From Embleya scabrispora DSM 41855 (GTDB lineage: Bacteria; Actinomycetota; Actinomycetes; Streptomycetales; Streptomycetaceae), in contig NZ_KB889686.1 of assembly GCF_000372745.1 (NCBI RefSeq), forward strand, positions 207,914 to 271,913: DNA of 64,000 bases, written 5' to 3'. Each line of letters starts with the position of its first letter. The stretch's first letter is position 1. The notes under the pieces are model-generated. The model was not told where the DNA came from. It was given only the letters and a program-made list of their open reading frames with translations, and did not search any database. The translations under genes were made by a program, and so were the position numbers. This document shows positions 8,223 to 16,958 of this stretch, piece by piece.

Positions 8223-9827
8223 TTACGGAGCTTTCGCCTCGGCCGGTTCCGGTTCGTTCGCCGACGGGCGAGTGGGGGACTGTGGTCCTCGGGCGAGGAC
8301 GTAGAAGAAGAGGGCGGCCATGACGGCGACTCCCGCCCACATGGCCTGCTGCCAGCCTTCGACGAAGGATTCCTGGGCCGCGCGGATCACCGTCTGCGTG
8401 TGTGGTCCCGTCTGGTTCGCCACGTCGAGGGCGTTGGCAACGCCTTCGCGCGCGGTGTCGGCGGGGCCCTGGGGCACGCCGGCGAGTCGGGAGTCGATGG
8501 CCTTGCGATAGCCGGAGGACAGGAGCGCTCCGAGCAGGGCGACGCCGAGGGCGGTGCCGAATTCGCGGGTGACGTCGTTGAGCGCGGACGCGACGCCCTG
8601 GTGCTCGTGCGGGAGGGCGCCGGTGATCGCCTCGGTGGCGGGCGTCATCGACAGGCCCATGCCGCTGCCCATGGCGAGCATGCCGGGGAGGACGGACAGG
8701 TAGCCGCCGTCGACCGAGACGATGGCGGCCATGAGCGCGAGGCCGGCACCGGCCAGGAGGATGCCCGCGGCCATGGTCGCGCGAGCGCCGATACGCGCGG
8801 CGAGCCGTGGGGCCAGCCCGGACGCCGCCATCATCAGCACGGCCATGGGCATCAGCGCCACGGTGGACAGCAGGCCCGAGAAGCCGAGGACGGCCTGGAG
8901 GAACGGGAAAAGGACCACGAAGATACCCGCTTGAACTCCGAAGACCACCAGGAGTGTGATCGAGCCACCGGCCAGGGCCCGCTTGCCGAACAGGCGTACG
9001 TCCAGGAGTGCGGCATCGCGAAGGCGCAGTTCCCAGGCCACGAAGCCGATGCCGGCGAGGACACCTACGACGAGGCCGAGCAGGACCACGGGGGCGGTCC
9101 AGCCTCGCTCGGGCCCTTCCTGGAGGGCGAAGATCAGCCCGACAACCGCTACGACCGAGGCCGGCGCGCCGACGGTGTCGAAGGCGTGCGCGGATGCCTC
9201 GCGGGAATCGGGGACGGACCGCAGCGCCATGGCGAAGGCGGCGACGACGAGTGCGACGGGCAGGACGAACAGCCACCGCCAGTTGGCCACGTCGACCAGG
9301 GCGGCCGAGAGGAACATCCCCAGGACGCCGCCACCTCCGGCCACCCCGGTCCACACACCGATCGCCCGCCCCCGTTCCTCCTCGGGAAAGGTCGAGGTGA
9401 TGACAGCGAGGGTGATGGGCATGATCATCGCCGCACCCACGCCACTGAACAGGCGTGCGGCAAGCATGACTTCGGCCGACGGGGCCAGACCTGCCGCCAC
9501 GCCGGCGACGCCGAAGACGATCAGGCCCGCCAACAGCATCGGCTTGCGGCCGAAGCGGTCGCCGATCGCGCCGAGCGGCAGCAGGAGTGCGGCCAGGCCG
9601 AGCGTGTAGATGTTGATGATCCACAGGATCGTGCCTTGCGAGGCGCCGAAGGCGATGGCCAGGTCGGGCTGGGCGACGTTGAGTCCGGACACCGAGGCGA
9701 TGACGGCCATCAACGCGATACAGACGGTGATCAGGATCATCCGACGCTGACGTTCGTCCGGCACCCCTTCGCTCGGGGCGCGGCTCGGGTCGTCGCTTAC
9801 CCGGTGGGTGGGCTGGTTCGTACTCAT
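8223..9827 (-). CDS. MFS transporter, DHA2/EmrB-QacA type
   Basis: A 534-residue inner-membrane drug:proton antiporter with about 14 predicted helices. It shows the motif A region GAIGDRFGRKPML after helix 2, a motif C-like GVAGGGGVLG in helix 5, and the late block GALPHEHQGVASALNDVTREF typical of EmrB/QacA-type pumps. The ATG at 9827 gives a charged N-terminal tail before helix 1. It is read in the same direction as the flavoenzyme gene, 186 bases downstream of it, so co-transcription is possible. Substrate cannot be predicted. The tail after the last helix is Pro/Glu-rich and probably disordered. Confidence 0.9.
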   Translation of the reverse strand: MSTNQPTHRVSDDPSRAPSEGVPDERQRRMILITVCIALMAVIASVSGLNVAQPDLAIAFGASQGTILWIINIYTLGLAALLLPLGAIGDRFGRKPMLLAGLIVFGVAGVAAGLAPSAEVMLAARLFSGVGAAMIMPITLAVITSTFPEEERGRAIGVWTGVAGGGGVLGMFLSAALVDVANWRWLFVLPVALVVAAFAMALRSVPDSREASAHAFDTVGAPASVVAVVGLIFALQEGPERGWTAPVVLLGLVVGVLAGIGFVAWELRLRDAALLDVRLFGKRALAGGSITLLVVFGVQAGIFVVLFPFLQAVLGFSGLLSTVALMPMAVLMMAASGLAPRLAARIGARATMAAGILLAGAGLALMAAIVSVDGGYLSVLPGMLAMGSGMGLSMTPATEAITGALPHEHQGVASALNDVTREFGTALGVALLGALLSSGYRKAIDSRLAGVPQGPADTAREGVANALDVANQTGPHTQTVIRAAQESFVEGWQQAMWAGVAVMAALFFYVLARGPQSPTRPSANEPEPAEAKAP

Positions 9828-10013
9828 GGGTTCCTCTCAATGGGCGTGCGGGGCACGGGGCGTGCAGGGCACAGGAGTGCGGACCACAGGGCATGCGGTA
9901 TCGGCGCCGCGGCGAAGCCGAAGCACCGGAGGTTGCCGGGGGCGGCCCCGCCCGCCGCCCGCGCGGTCGGTGTGCGGCGGGTCGCGGCGCCGGTGCGGGT
10001 GCGGGCCGGGCTC

Positions 10014-11033
10014 TCAGACCTGGGCGCTGTCGCGCTGCGCGGCGGCGAGGGCCGCCTCGGTGTCGGCGGCGGCCAGGTCGGCATTCATGTGGGCGCCGGC
10101 CAGGGCGCCGGCCGCTGCCGAGGCGCCGACCTGGGCGGTCGGATCAGTGGCGTTACCGGCTACCCACACCCCGGGCACCTCGCCGGCGCCGGCCATGCCG
10201 GTGGCGTAGTGACGTCCCATCCCGCCGGGCAGGTCCCGCATCGGCAGCGCCAGAGCCTCCAGGCCCTCGGTACGCGCCCGCATGGTGGTCGCGACGGCGA
10301 GAACGCGCCGGGGGATGAGCCGGCCGTCGGACAGGCGCACGCCCGCGATACCGCCGCCCTCGGCGGCCACGACCCGGTCGACGGGGGTGTCGACGACACG
10401 GATGTCGCGGGCGGCGAAGCGCGCCCGGGTGTCCTCATCGAGTGGGGTACCGCGAGTGAAGTAGACGAGGTCGTCGGTCAACTGGCGGAACAGCAGCGCG
10501 TGGTGGATCGAGGCCGACGCCGGGCCCACCCCCAGGACGCCGATGGGCTCGTCGCGCACCTCCCAGCCGTGGCAGTAGGGGCAGTGCACCACGCCGTGAC
10601 CCCAGTGCTCGGCGAGCCCGGGAACGTCCGGCAGACCGTCCCGCAGCCCGGTGGCGACCAGGAGGCGGCGCGCGTGCAGGATGCCGCCGTCGGCCAGGGT
10701 GACGGTGAAGCGCGGATCCCCGTCGGCGGACGGATCAACCGCAGCGGCCTCGATGACCTCGCCGGCCATCACCGTGCCGCCGTGGCGGCGGACCTCTGCA
10801 CGGCCTCGCGCCGCCAACTCGCTCGGGGGGATTCCGTCCAGGCCGAGCAGGCCGTGCACGCCCTCGGCGGGCGCGTTGCGTGGGGTGCCGCTGTCGATCA
10901 CGACCACCGAGCGGCGGGAACGCGCCAGGATCAGCGCGCCGCTCAGTCCGGCGGCGCCGCCGCCGATCACCACGGCGTCGAAAGTTTCACCCGGCGGCCG
11001 GTCGGTCGCATATGCGCCGGTCGTCGCAGTCAT
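10014..11033 (-). CDS. Thioredoxin-reductase-like NAD(P)/FAD-dependent oxidoreductase
   Basis: A 339-residue two-dinucleotide-binding-domain flavoprotein. The FAD-binding glycine motif GGGAAG is at residues 24-29. A CPYC disulfide at 151-154 sits where thioredoxin reductases carry CAxC, and a second nucleotide-binding motif GVGPAS follows. The C-terminal FAD contact is VWVAGNATDP. Such proteins include gliotoxin/holomycin-type dithiol oxidases and low-molecular-weight-thiol reductases, so the partner is uncertain. The ATG at 11033 was chosen because upstream codons lie in the promoter. It sits upstream of an MFS pump on the same strand, so a redox-plus-export pair is plausible. Confidence 0.87.
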   Translation of the reverse strand: MTATTGAYATDRPPGETFDAVVIGGGAAGLSGALILARSRRSVVVIDSGTPRNAPAEGVHGLLGLDGIPPSELAARGRAEVRRHGGTVMAGEVIEAAAVDPSADGDPRFTVTLADGGILHARRLLVATGLRDGLPDVPGLAEHWGHGVVHCPYCHGWEVRDEPIGVLGVGPASASIHHALLFRQLTDDLVYFTRGTPLDEDTRARFAARDIRVVDTPVDRVVAAEGGGIAGVRLSDGRLIPRRVLAVATTMRARTEGLEALALPMRDLPGGMGRHYATGMAGAGEVPGVWVAGNATDPTAQVGASAAAGALAGAHMNADLAAADTEAALAAAQRDSAQV

Positions 11034-11118
11034 GTCGCAGTCCCTTGTCCGTGGGTGCCCCAGCCGTTGGGGCCGAGTGCGAACGACGCTAACCGAGCTT
11101 TGCCGTTCGAGCACATCA

Positions 11119-11137
11119 TCTTGCCTATAAAGCAAGA
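11119..11137. promoter_or_regulatory. Inverted repeat upstream of the flavoenzyme gene
   Basis: TCTTGC-CTATAAA-GCAAGA is a perfect six-base-arm palindrome with an AT-rich centre, 86 bases upstream of the flavoenzyme start. It may be a regulator-binding site overlapping the promoter. Confidence 0.4.
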
Positions 11138-11438
11138 CCGGAGGGTCGGACGCCCTGGTCCGCAAACGCATCCGCACCCTGCGCGTGGACCGGCTGATGG
11201 GCCCGGCCCGCCCCGGACGACGCGGTATCCGACCCGATGATCGACGGCGCCCACCGTGCGATGCGCCGGCCCGTCAAGGATTGTCGGATCGTGCGCGGAC
11301 ATCCGGGATTGCCCGGTATCACCGATGTGGTGGACATCGCGGAGTGTCGGGCGTCCCGAAGCGGGGTTGCCTCGTGGGGCTCTGGCATGCTGGGCGGCGT
11401 CCGAGTACCCGTGATGGGGAAGCCAACGGAGGTCCCAG
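11138..11438. other. Intergenic region upstream of parA
   Basis: No coding frame here shows the codon bias of the neighbours. The only clear signal is the ribosome-binding site ACGGAGG (about 11426-11432), six bases before the parA ATG. I see no integrase-type attachment site, although this is the left boundary of the plasmid-like cassette. Confidence 0.5.
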
Positions 11439-12197
11439 ATGAGCCCTGCCCGCAGTTCGGCGTCACCGCCCAAAGCCAAAGTCGTGGTCGTCATCAACCG
11501 CAAGGGTGGTGTCGGCAAGAGCACCATCGCGGTGAACCTGGCCGCCGTGCAGGGGCAGAACTTCACCCCCACCGGGCCGATCGATCCGGACGCCGACGCA
11601 CCCGTGGTCGCGTGCGGAATCGACCCGCAGGGGTCGATGGAGGACTGGGCGGACCGGGTTCCCGAGGAACTCCTGCCGTTCGACTACATGTCCACCAAGG
11701 GCAAGCCCGGCATGCTCGCCGAGCTCAAGGCGGATCCGGGGGTCGCGCGTATCGTCGTGGACAGCCCGGGCTTCATGGACACCGACCCCGAGGCCGAACT
11801 CGCCACCGACCCGCTCGGGCACGGCGCGGCGGCGGACGCACTGCGCGACATGCTCGAAGTGGCGGATCTGGCGGTGGTTCCGATCACGCCGGAGTTCATG
11901 AGCTGGTCGCCCAGCGAGTACACCATCGAGCGGGTGCTCAAGCCGCGCGGTATTCCGTACATCGCGGTGGTGAACCTGTGGGATCCGCGCGACGGGGAGA
12001 CCGACCGGGCCCGGGTCGAGGCGTGGATAGACGAACGCGACTACCCCCGGGCACGGGAGCCGATTCGCAAGTACAAGATTCACGCTCATGCGGCGGAGGG
12101 CGGGCTCGTGGTCACCCAATACAAGGAGAGCGGTACGGCGTTGCGTGCCCGCGAGGACTTCTACAAGCTCGCTCTCGCGATCGAGCAGGCGATCTGA
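11439..12197 (+). CDS. ParA-family partition ATPase
   Basis: A 252-residue deviant Walker-type ATPase. The signature KGGVGKST is at residues 22-29 (the sequence before it is VVVVINR). A switch-I block GIDPQGSMEDW follows, then a Walker B strand RIVVDSPGF. An inserted TPTGPIDPDADAPVV loop precedes the GIDPQGS block. This style is seen in Streptomyces plasmid and integrative-element ParA proteins rather than in the chromosomal ParA. It should use ATP-driven dimerisation on DNA to position a replicon or protein complex. It is translationally coupled to the next gene by a one-base TGATG overlap. A good ribosome-binding site supports the ATG at 11439. Confidence 0.9.
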   Translation: MSPARSSASPPKAKVVVVINRKGGVGKSTIAVNLAAVQGQNFTPTGPIDPDADAPVVACGIDPQGSMEDWADRVPEELLPFDYMSTKGKPGMLAELKADPGVARIVVDSPGFMDTDPEAELATDPLGHGAAADALRDMLEVADLAVVPITPEFMSWSPSEYTIERVLKPRGIPYIAVVNLWDPRDGETDRARVEAWIDERDYPRAREPIRKYKIHAHAAEGGLVVTQYKESGTALRAREDFYKLALAIEQAI

Positions 12198-13048
12198 TGG
12201 GCCGTCAACGTGCCCCCAGGACGGCCGCCGAGCCGCGTCGGTTGCGCACCGCCGCCGACATGGCCAAGGAACTGCCGACGCCGTTTCGGCCGCTGTCCGA
12301 CAGCCCGGTGCTGATCGACGACGAGCAGCGACAACTGGCCGCGTGCGAGGCGGCGATCGAGACGTTGCGGGTCGCGTTCTGGGCGGCCGGCAAGGCATTG
12401 CAGATCGTTCGCGACGCCCGGCTGTACCGCACGCGCTACGAGACCTTCGAGGACTACTGCCTCGACCGCTGGGACATGCAGCGCCGGTACGCGGACCGGT
12501 TGATCCAGGCATGGCCGATCGCGGAGGCGTTGAGTCCAATTGGACTCAAGGCCGTGAACGAGGCCCAGGTCCGCGAACTCGTGCCGCTCGCGGGCCGGTA
12601 CGGGAACGAGGCGGCCGTGACCGTGTACCGCACGGTCGCCGAGGCGGAGTCCGTACCGCTGACGGCGGCGGTGCTGCGCGGTGCGGTGGCGGCGGTAGGC
12701 GAGGCGTTCTCGCCGGCGGCGGCGGTCGAGCAGGTGCGGAACTACCTCGACTCGCTCGGCATCGAGCCGGAGGTCGAGGGCGATCGGGTGGTCGACTACA
12801 CGGCCAAGGCCGCGGACACCATTCCGCGCCGCTGGCTGACCACACTGGCCCGGCAGGATCGGGCGGCGGCGGTGGCCTACCTGGACGAACTCGAACGTCA
12901 GGTGGCACGGGCGCGACGAGAGCTTGCCGAGGCGGACGTGGACGCGGCGGAGGGTTCCGGGGCGGATGCCGGGTCCGATCGCGGGGCGGGTTCCAGTGCC
13001 GTCCCGGGCGCCCGCTCGGACGCCGGCCGGGACGCCGTCTCGGCGTAG
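12197..13048 (+). CDS. ParA-coupled plasmid-type protein, putative partition partner
   Basis: A 283-residue protein whose ATG overlaps the parA stop (TGATG), so the two are made together. Residues about 55-115 (AFWAAGKALQIVRD ... YETFEDYCLDRW ... YADRLIQAW) match a helical module common in actinomycete plasmids, prophages and integrative elements. It resembles the HTH region of ParB/KorB-like proteins. A second helical part follows, and the last 45 residues (Ala/Gly/Ser/Asp-rich) are disordered. No ParB CTPase motif is present. By position it should be the DNA-binding partner of ParA, but that role is inferred. Confidence 0.8.
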   Translation: MGRQRAPRTAAEPRRLRTAADMAKELPTPFRPLSDSPVLIDDEQRQLAACEAAIETLRVAFWAAGKALQIVRDARLYRTRYETFEDYCLDRWDMQRRYADRLIQAWPIAEALSPIGLKAVNEAQVRELVPLAGRYGNEAAVTVYRTVAEAESVPLTAAVLRGAVAAVGEAFSPAAAVEQVRNYLDSLGIEPEVEGDRVVDYTAKAADTIPRRWLTTLARQDRAAAVAYLDELERQVARARRELAEADVDAAEGSGADAGSDRGAGSSAVPGARSDAGRDAVSA

Positions 13049-13841
13049 CGGCCGCGGTGCGATAGGCGCTGTGGCGCGGTCGGTGCCGTCGGCGTGGTCG
13101 GCGCGATGGCGCGTGGCCCTGGTGAGTGCGATCGGACTCGGCGGGGGTGCCGTTGCGGGCGGCCGTGGGTGCGGGCCTCCCGGTGCGCGGGGCGCGTCCT
13201 GGTGCGTGAGGTTTCCGGTCTCGGTGTGATCCGGCGGCGCCTCCGCGTCCCCATGTCTGCGTGACTTCGAGCCCCCGTGGTCACGCGGGTGTACGTGGTC
13301 CGCGCTGCCCACGTCACGGGTCGGTTTCGCGCGGTCGCTATCGGGCGCTCTCCCGAAGGTGCCGGCCGACCGGGGAGCACCGGCACGTACGCACGTACCT
13401 GCCGGTGCGGGTGCGTGGCGACCGCTACCGCTGCGGTGAAGGGGATGTCCGCGGCGCCTGATCGGATTGCTCCGGGTGGTCCGATCACCCATTGCCCATC
13501 GCCCGTCGCCTCACCGGTTGCTTGAGTCTCACCGGTCGTATCGGTGGTCGCATCGAAAGTTGACGATCCGATCACCGACCGATCGCCGACTGCGGCTGCG
13601 GTCGGATGAGGCGGGTCAGCCGGGGCCGAAAGCAGACTCCCGGCCCTCGAAGGTAGGTTCGCCCACCGAAGGACCGTCCCCACCGATCCGACGGTCCCGT
13701 TCGAAGGATGGTCCCCTCCGACCGTCGGAGGATTCCCGCCGGCGCTCGACCCCTCTTCCGCGGCCCGAAACACCCATCGACACGCGTACTTCCCGACTCG
13801 GACCCGTGCCTCCCGCGCGGGACGAAGGAGTTGTCCTACAC
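13049..13841. other. Long non-coding leader between parA partner and DUF2637 gene
   Basis: No frame in these 793 bases has the strong third-position G+C of the flanking genes. Several short open frames exist (for example 13277-13525 on the plus strand), but none shows a family I recognise or a good ribosome-binding site. The segment is locally rich in GATC/CGATC words. Near its right end it carries three copies of CGAAGG-N5-CCC, so it may hold regulatory or centromere-like sites. Confidence 0.45.
13648..13715. repeat. Three CGAAGG-N5-CCC direct repeats
   Basis: Copies begin at 13648, 13667 and 13702; the last two share CGAAGGA-N4-CCCC. They lie 130-195 bases upstream of the DUF2637 start. 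Repeated words next to a parA cassette make a parS-like or regulator-binding role possible but unproven. Confidence 0.4.
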
Positions 13842-16694
13842 ATGCTGGACCTCGCAGGCTGGGACTGGTCCCGACACTGGCCCTATCTGGCCGGAGCCCT
13901 CGTCGTGCTTGCCTCGGCCGTCCTCGTCGAACGCGCCCGCCGCCGCGCGGTCGCCGAGCGGGCCCGGGTCGCGGCCCTGCCCGAGGAGGCCCGCAAGGCG
14001 CTGGAGAGTGATCGGGCCTCGACCAGGGACCGGCGCGGGCGGCGGGTCGAGGACCTGCTGACGGCGGCGGTCTCGGCCGCGGCGGCGGGTCTGTCGGCGG
14101 CGCAGCTCGGCAAGTTCGGTCGGGACGTCATGGGCCTGCACGGGCCGTGGGCGTATCTGCCGTTCGTCGCGCTGGACTTCGCCGCGGTGGTCTGCGCGCT
14201 ACGGGCTCGCCGACGGGCAGCCCGGGGGGCCGCGGCGGGTCTGTCGGGGGCCCTGGTGTGGGTACTGGCGCTGCTGTCCGCGTCCATGTCGGCCAGCGAG
14301 GGGGCCAACCTCGGCGAGGCTTTCGCGCTCGGGATCTGGGCGCCGATCGCCGCCGTGCTGTGGGAGCTGGGCCTGGCCGAGGAGCGGCACGCGCGGACCG
14401 AACGCGCCGACCGTCGGGTCGGGTGGATCCGCTGGCTGCATCCGATCGAGCGGATCCTGGTCCTGGCCGAACTCGCCGGCGACGAACACATGGGCGCGGC
14501 CGAAGCGACCGAACGTGTCCGCCAACGTCGCGCGGCCCGCGCGCTGTACCGGCTGCGCCAGGCCACCGAGGCGCGCGCCGCACGAGTCGACGGGGCCGGC
14601 CGTTCGCCCGCGCGTCCCAAGCGCGCCATCGATCGTCGGTACCGTCGCGCCGAGGCATTCGCACAGCGGACGGCCGCGCGTGTGCGGCTGGCCGACGCCG
14701 AGGTGGAGGCGGCCGTACTCCCGCAACTGCGCGTCCTGGTCGACGTCGGCCGACTCGCCAACATGACCTGGCCCACCCCGGACGTCACCGAGCCCGCCCG
14801 ACGGCGAGACGGCCGCCCGCGCCTGGGCGCGACGACCACCCGGGGCGGCACCCCACGCCCGACCCCGGCCCGCCGCGTGGCCGGTGTCGCCGTCTCGGCC
14901 CCTCTCGACCCGTCGTCCACCGTGCCCGCCCCGACCGTTCCGGAGCCGGGCCATGCCGCACAGGGCCACGAGCACCTCCACCGACACCCGGCGCCGGCCT
15001 CGCCGAACAACGGCGTCCGGACGCCGACTTCGCGTGCCGGTGCGGAGGAGGTGGACCGGGACACGAGGGCCTGGTCGCCCGGGCCGGCCGCACGCAACGC
15101 CGACCCGAACGCCGAGCACGCGGCCCCGCACCGGCCGCAGACCGAGCACCCGACCCGAGCCGCGACCGGCACGCGAGCCGCGACACCAATGCCCGAACCC
15201 GCGACCAGGCTTGCGGCACCCGACAACCCGAGCCGCCCGCAGGCCGCGTCCCCGGCGGCACGCGATACCAACCACCGTCCCCGAAACATCGAGCCCGCCC
15301 CACCGAGGACCCACCACCCCCGCCCGCCCGCCCCGGACGCGTCGGCGCGATACGGCGACCCGGGAGCCGCAGCCGCGCCGGCCGGAGCGCCGGATGCGGG
15401 GGAGCGGGCCCGAAGCTCCGTGGCCGCTGTACCCGAGGGCGGTCTCCTGCCGCCGGGTGGCGCGCGTACGCGCCATGACGGCTCGCGTGCACCGGGTGCG
15501 CGCCGGCATGTGGCGGACGTGGCTGTGGCGGGTGCCACGAACCCGCCTCGTGACGTGCGGTCCGAGTCCTCCGGCCGAGAGGGCGCGCATCGCCGGGCGG
15601 CAGGCGCGTGGCCGGACGACCCGGACCCGGACCGAGTGGCGGGTATCACGGCGTCGGATCCCATCGCCATGTCCCATGACGCCCACCGTGCCCACGGCGC
15701 CCCCACCGCTGCGCAGGGTGCCGAAGACCCGTCGTACTCCCACCCGGCGGCCATCGGTCTGCCGGACGGTATCGACGAGAACCGCGATCCCGAAGCGGAG
15801 CCCCGGAACGTCGTCGGTGCGTACGAGCAGGAGGACGCCCACTCGTGGGGTGGCGGAGACCTGCATCACCACCCGGCCGCCGACGTGCGTTGGCAGGGTG
15901 ACCCACACCGCGCTGCGCCCCAAGCATCGCCGGGCGGCACGGCGGAACCTCGTCCGACGACCGACGCGCCACCCTCGTCCGCGGACGGAGCCGTCCCGTC
16001 GTCGACCACGACGGGTTCGTACCCGGACCCGGACCCGGACCCGGCCGTCACGCCGCTCGACACCCCCGCCCCGAGTCGCGACGCGGCGGCCACGGCCGAG
16101 ACCACCCCGCGACCGACGGCGCCTCGCCCCACGAATCCGCACCAGCACCACCAACCACGCGCCCGCCGCGCCGGCAACCCGGACCCGGTGGCGACCCACG
16201 ACCAGGCGTCCGTCCCCACCACCACCTCCGGCGGTGCCGGCCGGCCCACCGCCGACCCGATACCTCCCGTCACGCCCGCGCCCGCCCCCCGCCGCGAGGC
16301 GCCGAACGTCGCCCCGCCTCCCCCGCCGACTCCGGCCGAGTCGGCGGCAGGCAACGACACTTCCGCTCCCTCGCCGATGCCCGAACCCCCGGCGGAGCCG
16401 CCGAGCATCGAACCCGTCGAAACGCCCCCTGTCGCGCCCATCGACTACGACATCCCGCGCCAGGGCCGCAGGCTGGACGGCTCGGCCATCACCAGCGCCG
16501 CCCGTCGCGACCACCGCATCCTCGCCGTCGTCTCCCTCCTCGCCGCCGAAACCGACCTGACCGGCGAGGAAGTCGCCCACCGCTTCGGCGTCGGCGAGCG
16601 CTCCGGCGAACGCCTTCTCAGCCAAGCCCGGGAAGAACTCGCCGCCCGCCGCGAACACGCCGACGACCCGGACCTGGCCGACGCCGGCCTCTGA
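13842..16694 (+). CDS. DUF2637 (Spd-type) membrane protein with long disordered linker and C-terminal HTH
   Basis: A 950-residue protein. Residues 1-185 form the DUF2637 region with four to five membrane segments (HWPYLAGALVVLASAVLVER; WAYLPFVALDFAAVVCALRA; GALVWVLALLSASMSAS). The family includes plasmid spread (Spd) proteins of Streptomyces plasmids and integrative elements. Residues 190-310 are charged and helical. About 310-865 is a Pro/Ala/Arg/Asp-rich, presumably disordered linker. The last 80 residues carry a compact HTH (TGEEVAHRFGVGERSGERLL). GAAGGAG upstream supports the ATG at 13842. Membrane anchoring with a cytosolic DNA-binding tail fits a role in intramycelial plasmid spread. 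The linker is far longer than in typical relatives. Confidence 0.85.
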   Translation: MLDLAGWDWSRHWPYLAGALVVLASAVLVERARRRAVAERARVAALPEEARKALESDRASTRDRRGRRVEDLLTAAVSAAAAGLSAAQLGKFGRDVMGLHGPWAYLPFVALDFAAVVCALRARRRAARGAAAGLSGALVWVLALLSASMSASEGANLGEAFALGIWAPIAAVLWELGLAEERHARTERADRRVGWIRWLHPIERILVLAELAGDEHMGAAEATERVRQRRAARALYRLRQATEARAARVDGAGRSPARPKRAIDRRYRRAEAFAQRTAARVRLADAEVEAAVLPQLRVLVDVGRLANMTWPTPDVTEPARRRDGRPRLGATTTRGGTPRPTPARRVAGVAVSAPLDPSSTVPAPTVPEPGHAAQGHEHLHRHPAPASPNNGVRTPTSRAGAEEVDRDTRAWSPGPAARNADPNAEHAAPHRPQTEHPTRAATGTRAATPMPEPATRLAAPDNPSRPQAASPAARDTNHRPRNIEPAPPRTHHPRPPAPDASARYGDPGAAAAPAGAPDAGERARSSVAAVPEGGLLPPGGARTRHDGSRAPGARRHVADVAVAGATNPPRDVRSESSGREGAHRRAAGAWPDDPDPDRVAGITASDPIAMSHDAHRAHGAPTAAQGAEDPSYSHPAAIGLPDGIDENRDPEAEPRNVVGAYEQEDAHSWGGGDLHHHPAADVRWQGDPHRAAPQASPGGTAEPRPTTDAPPSSADGAVPSSTTTGSYPDPDPDPAVTPLDTPAPSRDAAATAETTPRPTAPRPTNPHQHHQPRARRAGNPDPVATHDQASVPTTTSGGAGRPTADPIPPVTPAPAPRREAPNVAPPPPPTPAESAAGNDTSAPSPMPEPPAEPPSIEPVETPPVAPIDYDIPRQGRRLDGSAITSAARRDHRILAVVSLLAAETDLTGEEVAHRFGVGERSGERLLSQAREELAARREHADDPDLADAGL

Positions 16695-16958
16695 CCCACC
16701 GCCACGACCACCCGCCGCCACGACCACCCGCCGACGCCAAGGCCGTCGGCCGACGCCATCCGCCAGGACTCCCGCCGACACGGTCGGAAGCCGTCCCGCA
16801 CTCTCGATCGGAGCCCACGGCCACGTGCACCCCCCCGACTCGAAGAAGGCGGCCGGACGGACGCGTTGGCCGAGCGGGGAGCGGCGGGGGACGACCGTGT
16901 CGCGGGAGGCGGGTCCGTGTGGTGGCCGTCGCGCCGGCCTTCGCCTGTCGGGGTGGGT
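16695..16958. other. Convergent intergenic region with short tandem repeat
   Basis: A 14-base unit CCGCCACGACCACC is repeated twice directly after the DUF2637 stop. Nothing else is recognised; no gene frame is supported. Confidence 0.4.

Noticed and set aside
7773-11240. Plus-strand frame of over 1100 codons crossing the MFS and flavoenzyme genes
   Set aside because: It spans two recognisable minus-strand genes and an intergenic region; composition is that of a shadow.
13277-13525. Possible 82-codon plus-strand gene in the long leader
   Set aside because: Third-position G+C is lower than in the real genes, there is no good ribosome-binding site and no family match; left as unassigned.
14199-16781. 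Long minus-strand frame opposite the DUF2637 gene
   Set aside because: Low-complexity Arg/Gly/Val translation mirroring the Pro/Ala-rich linker; the plus strand has membrane and HTH domains.
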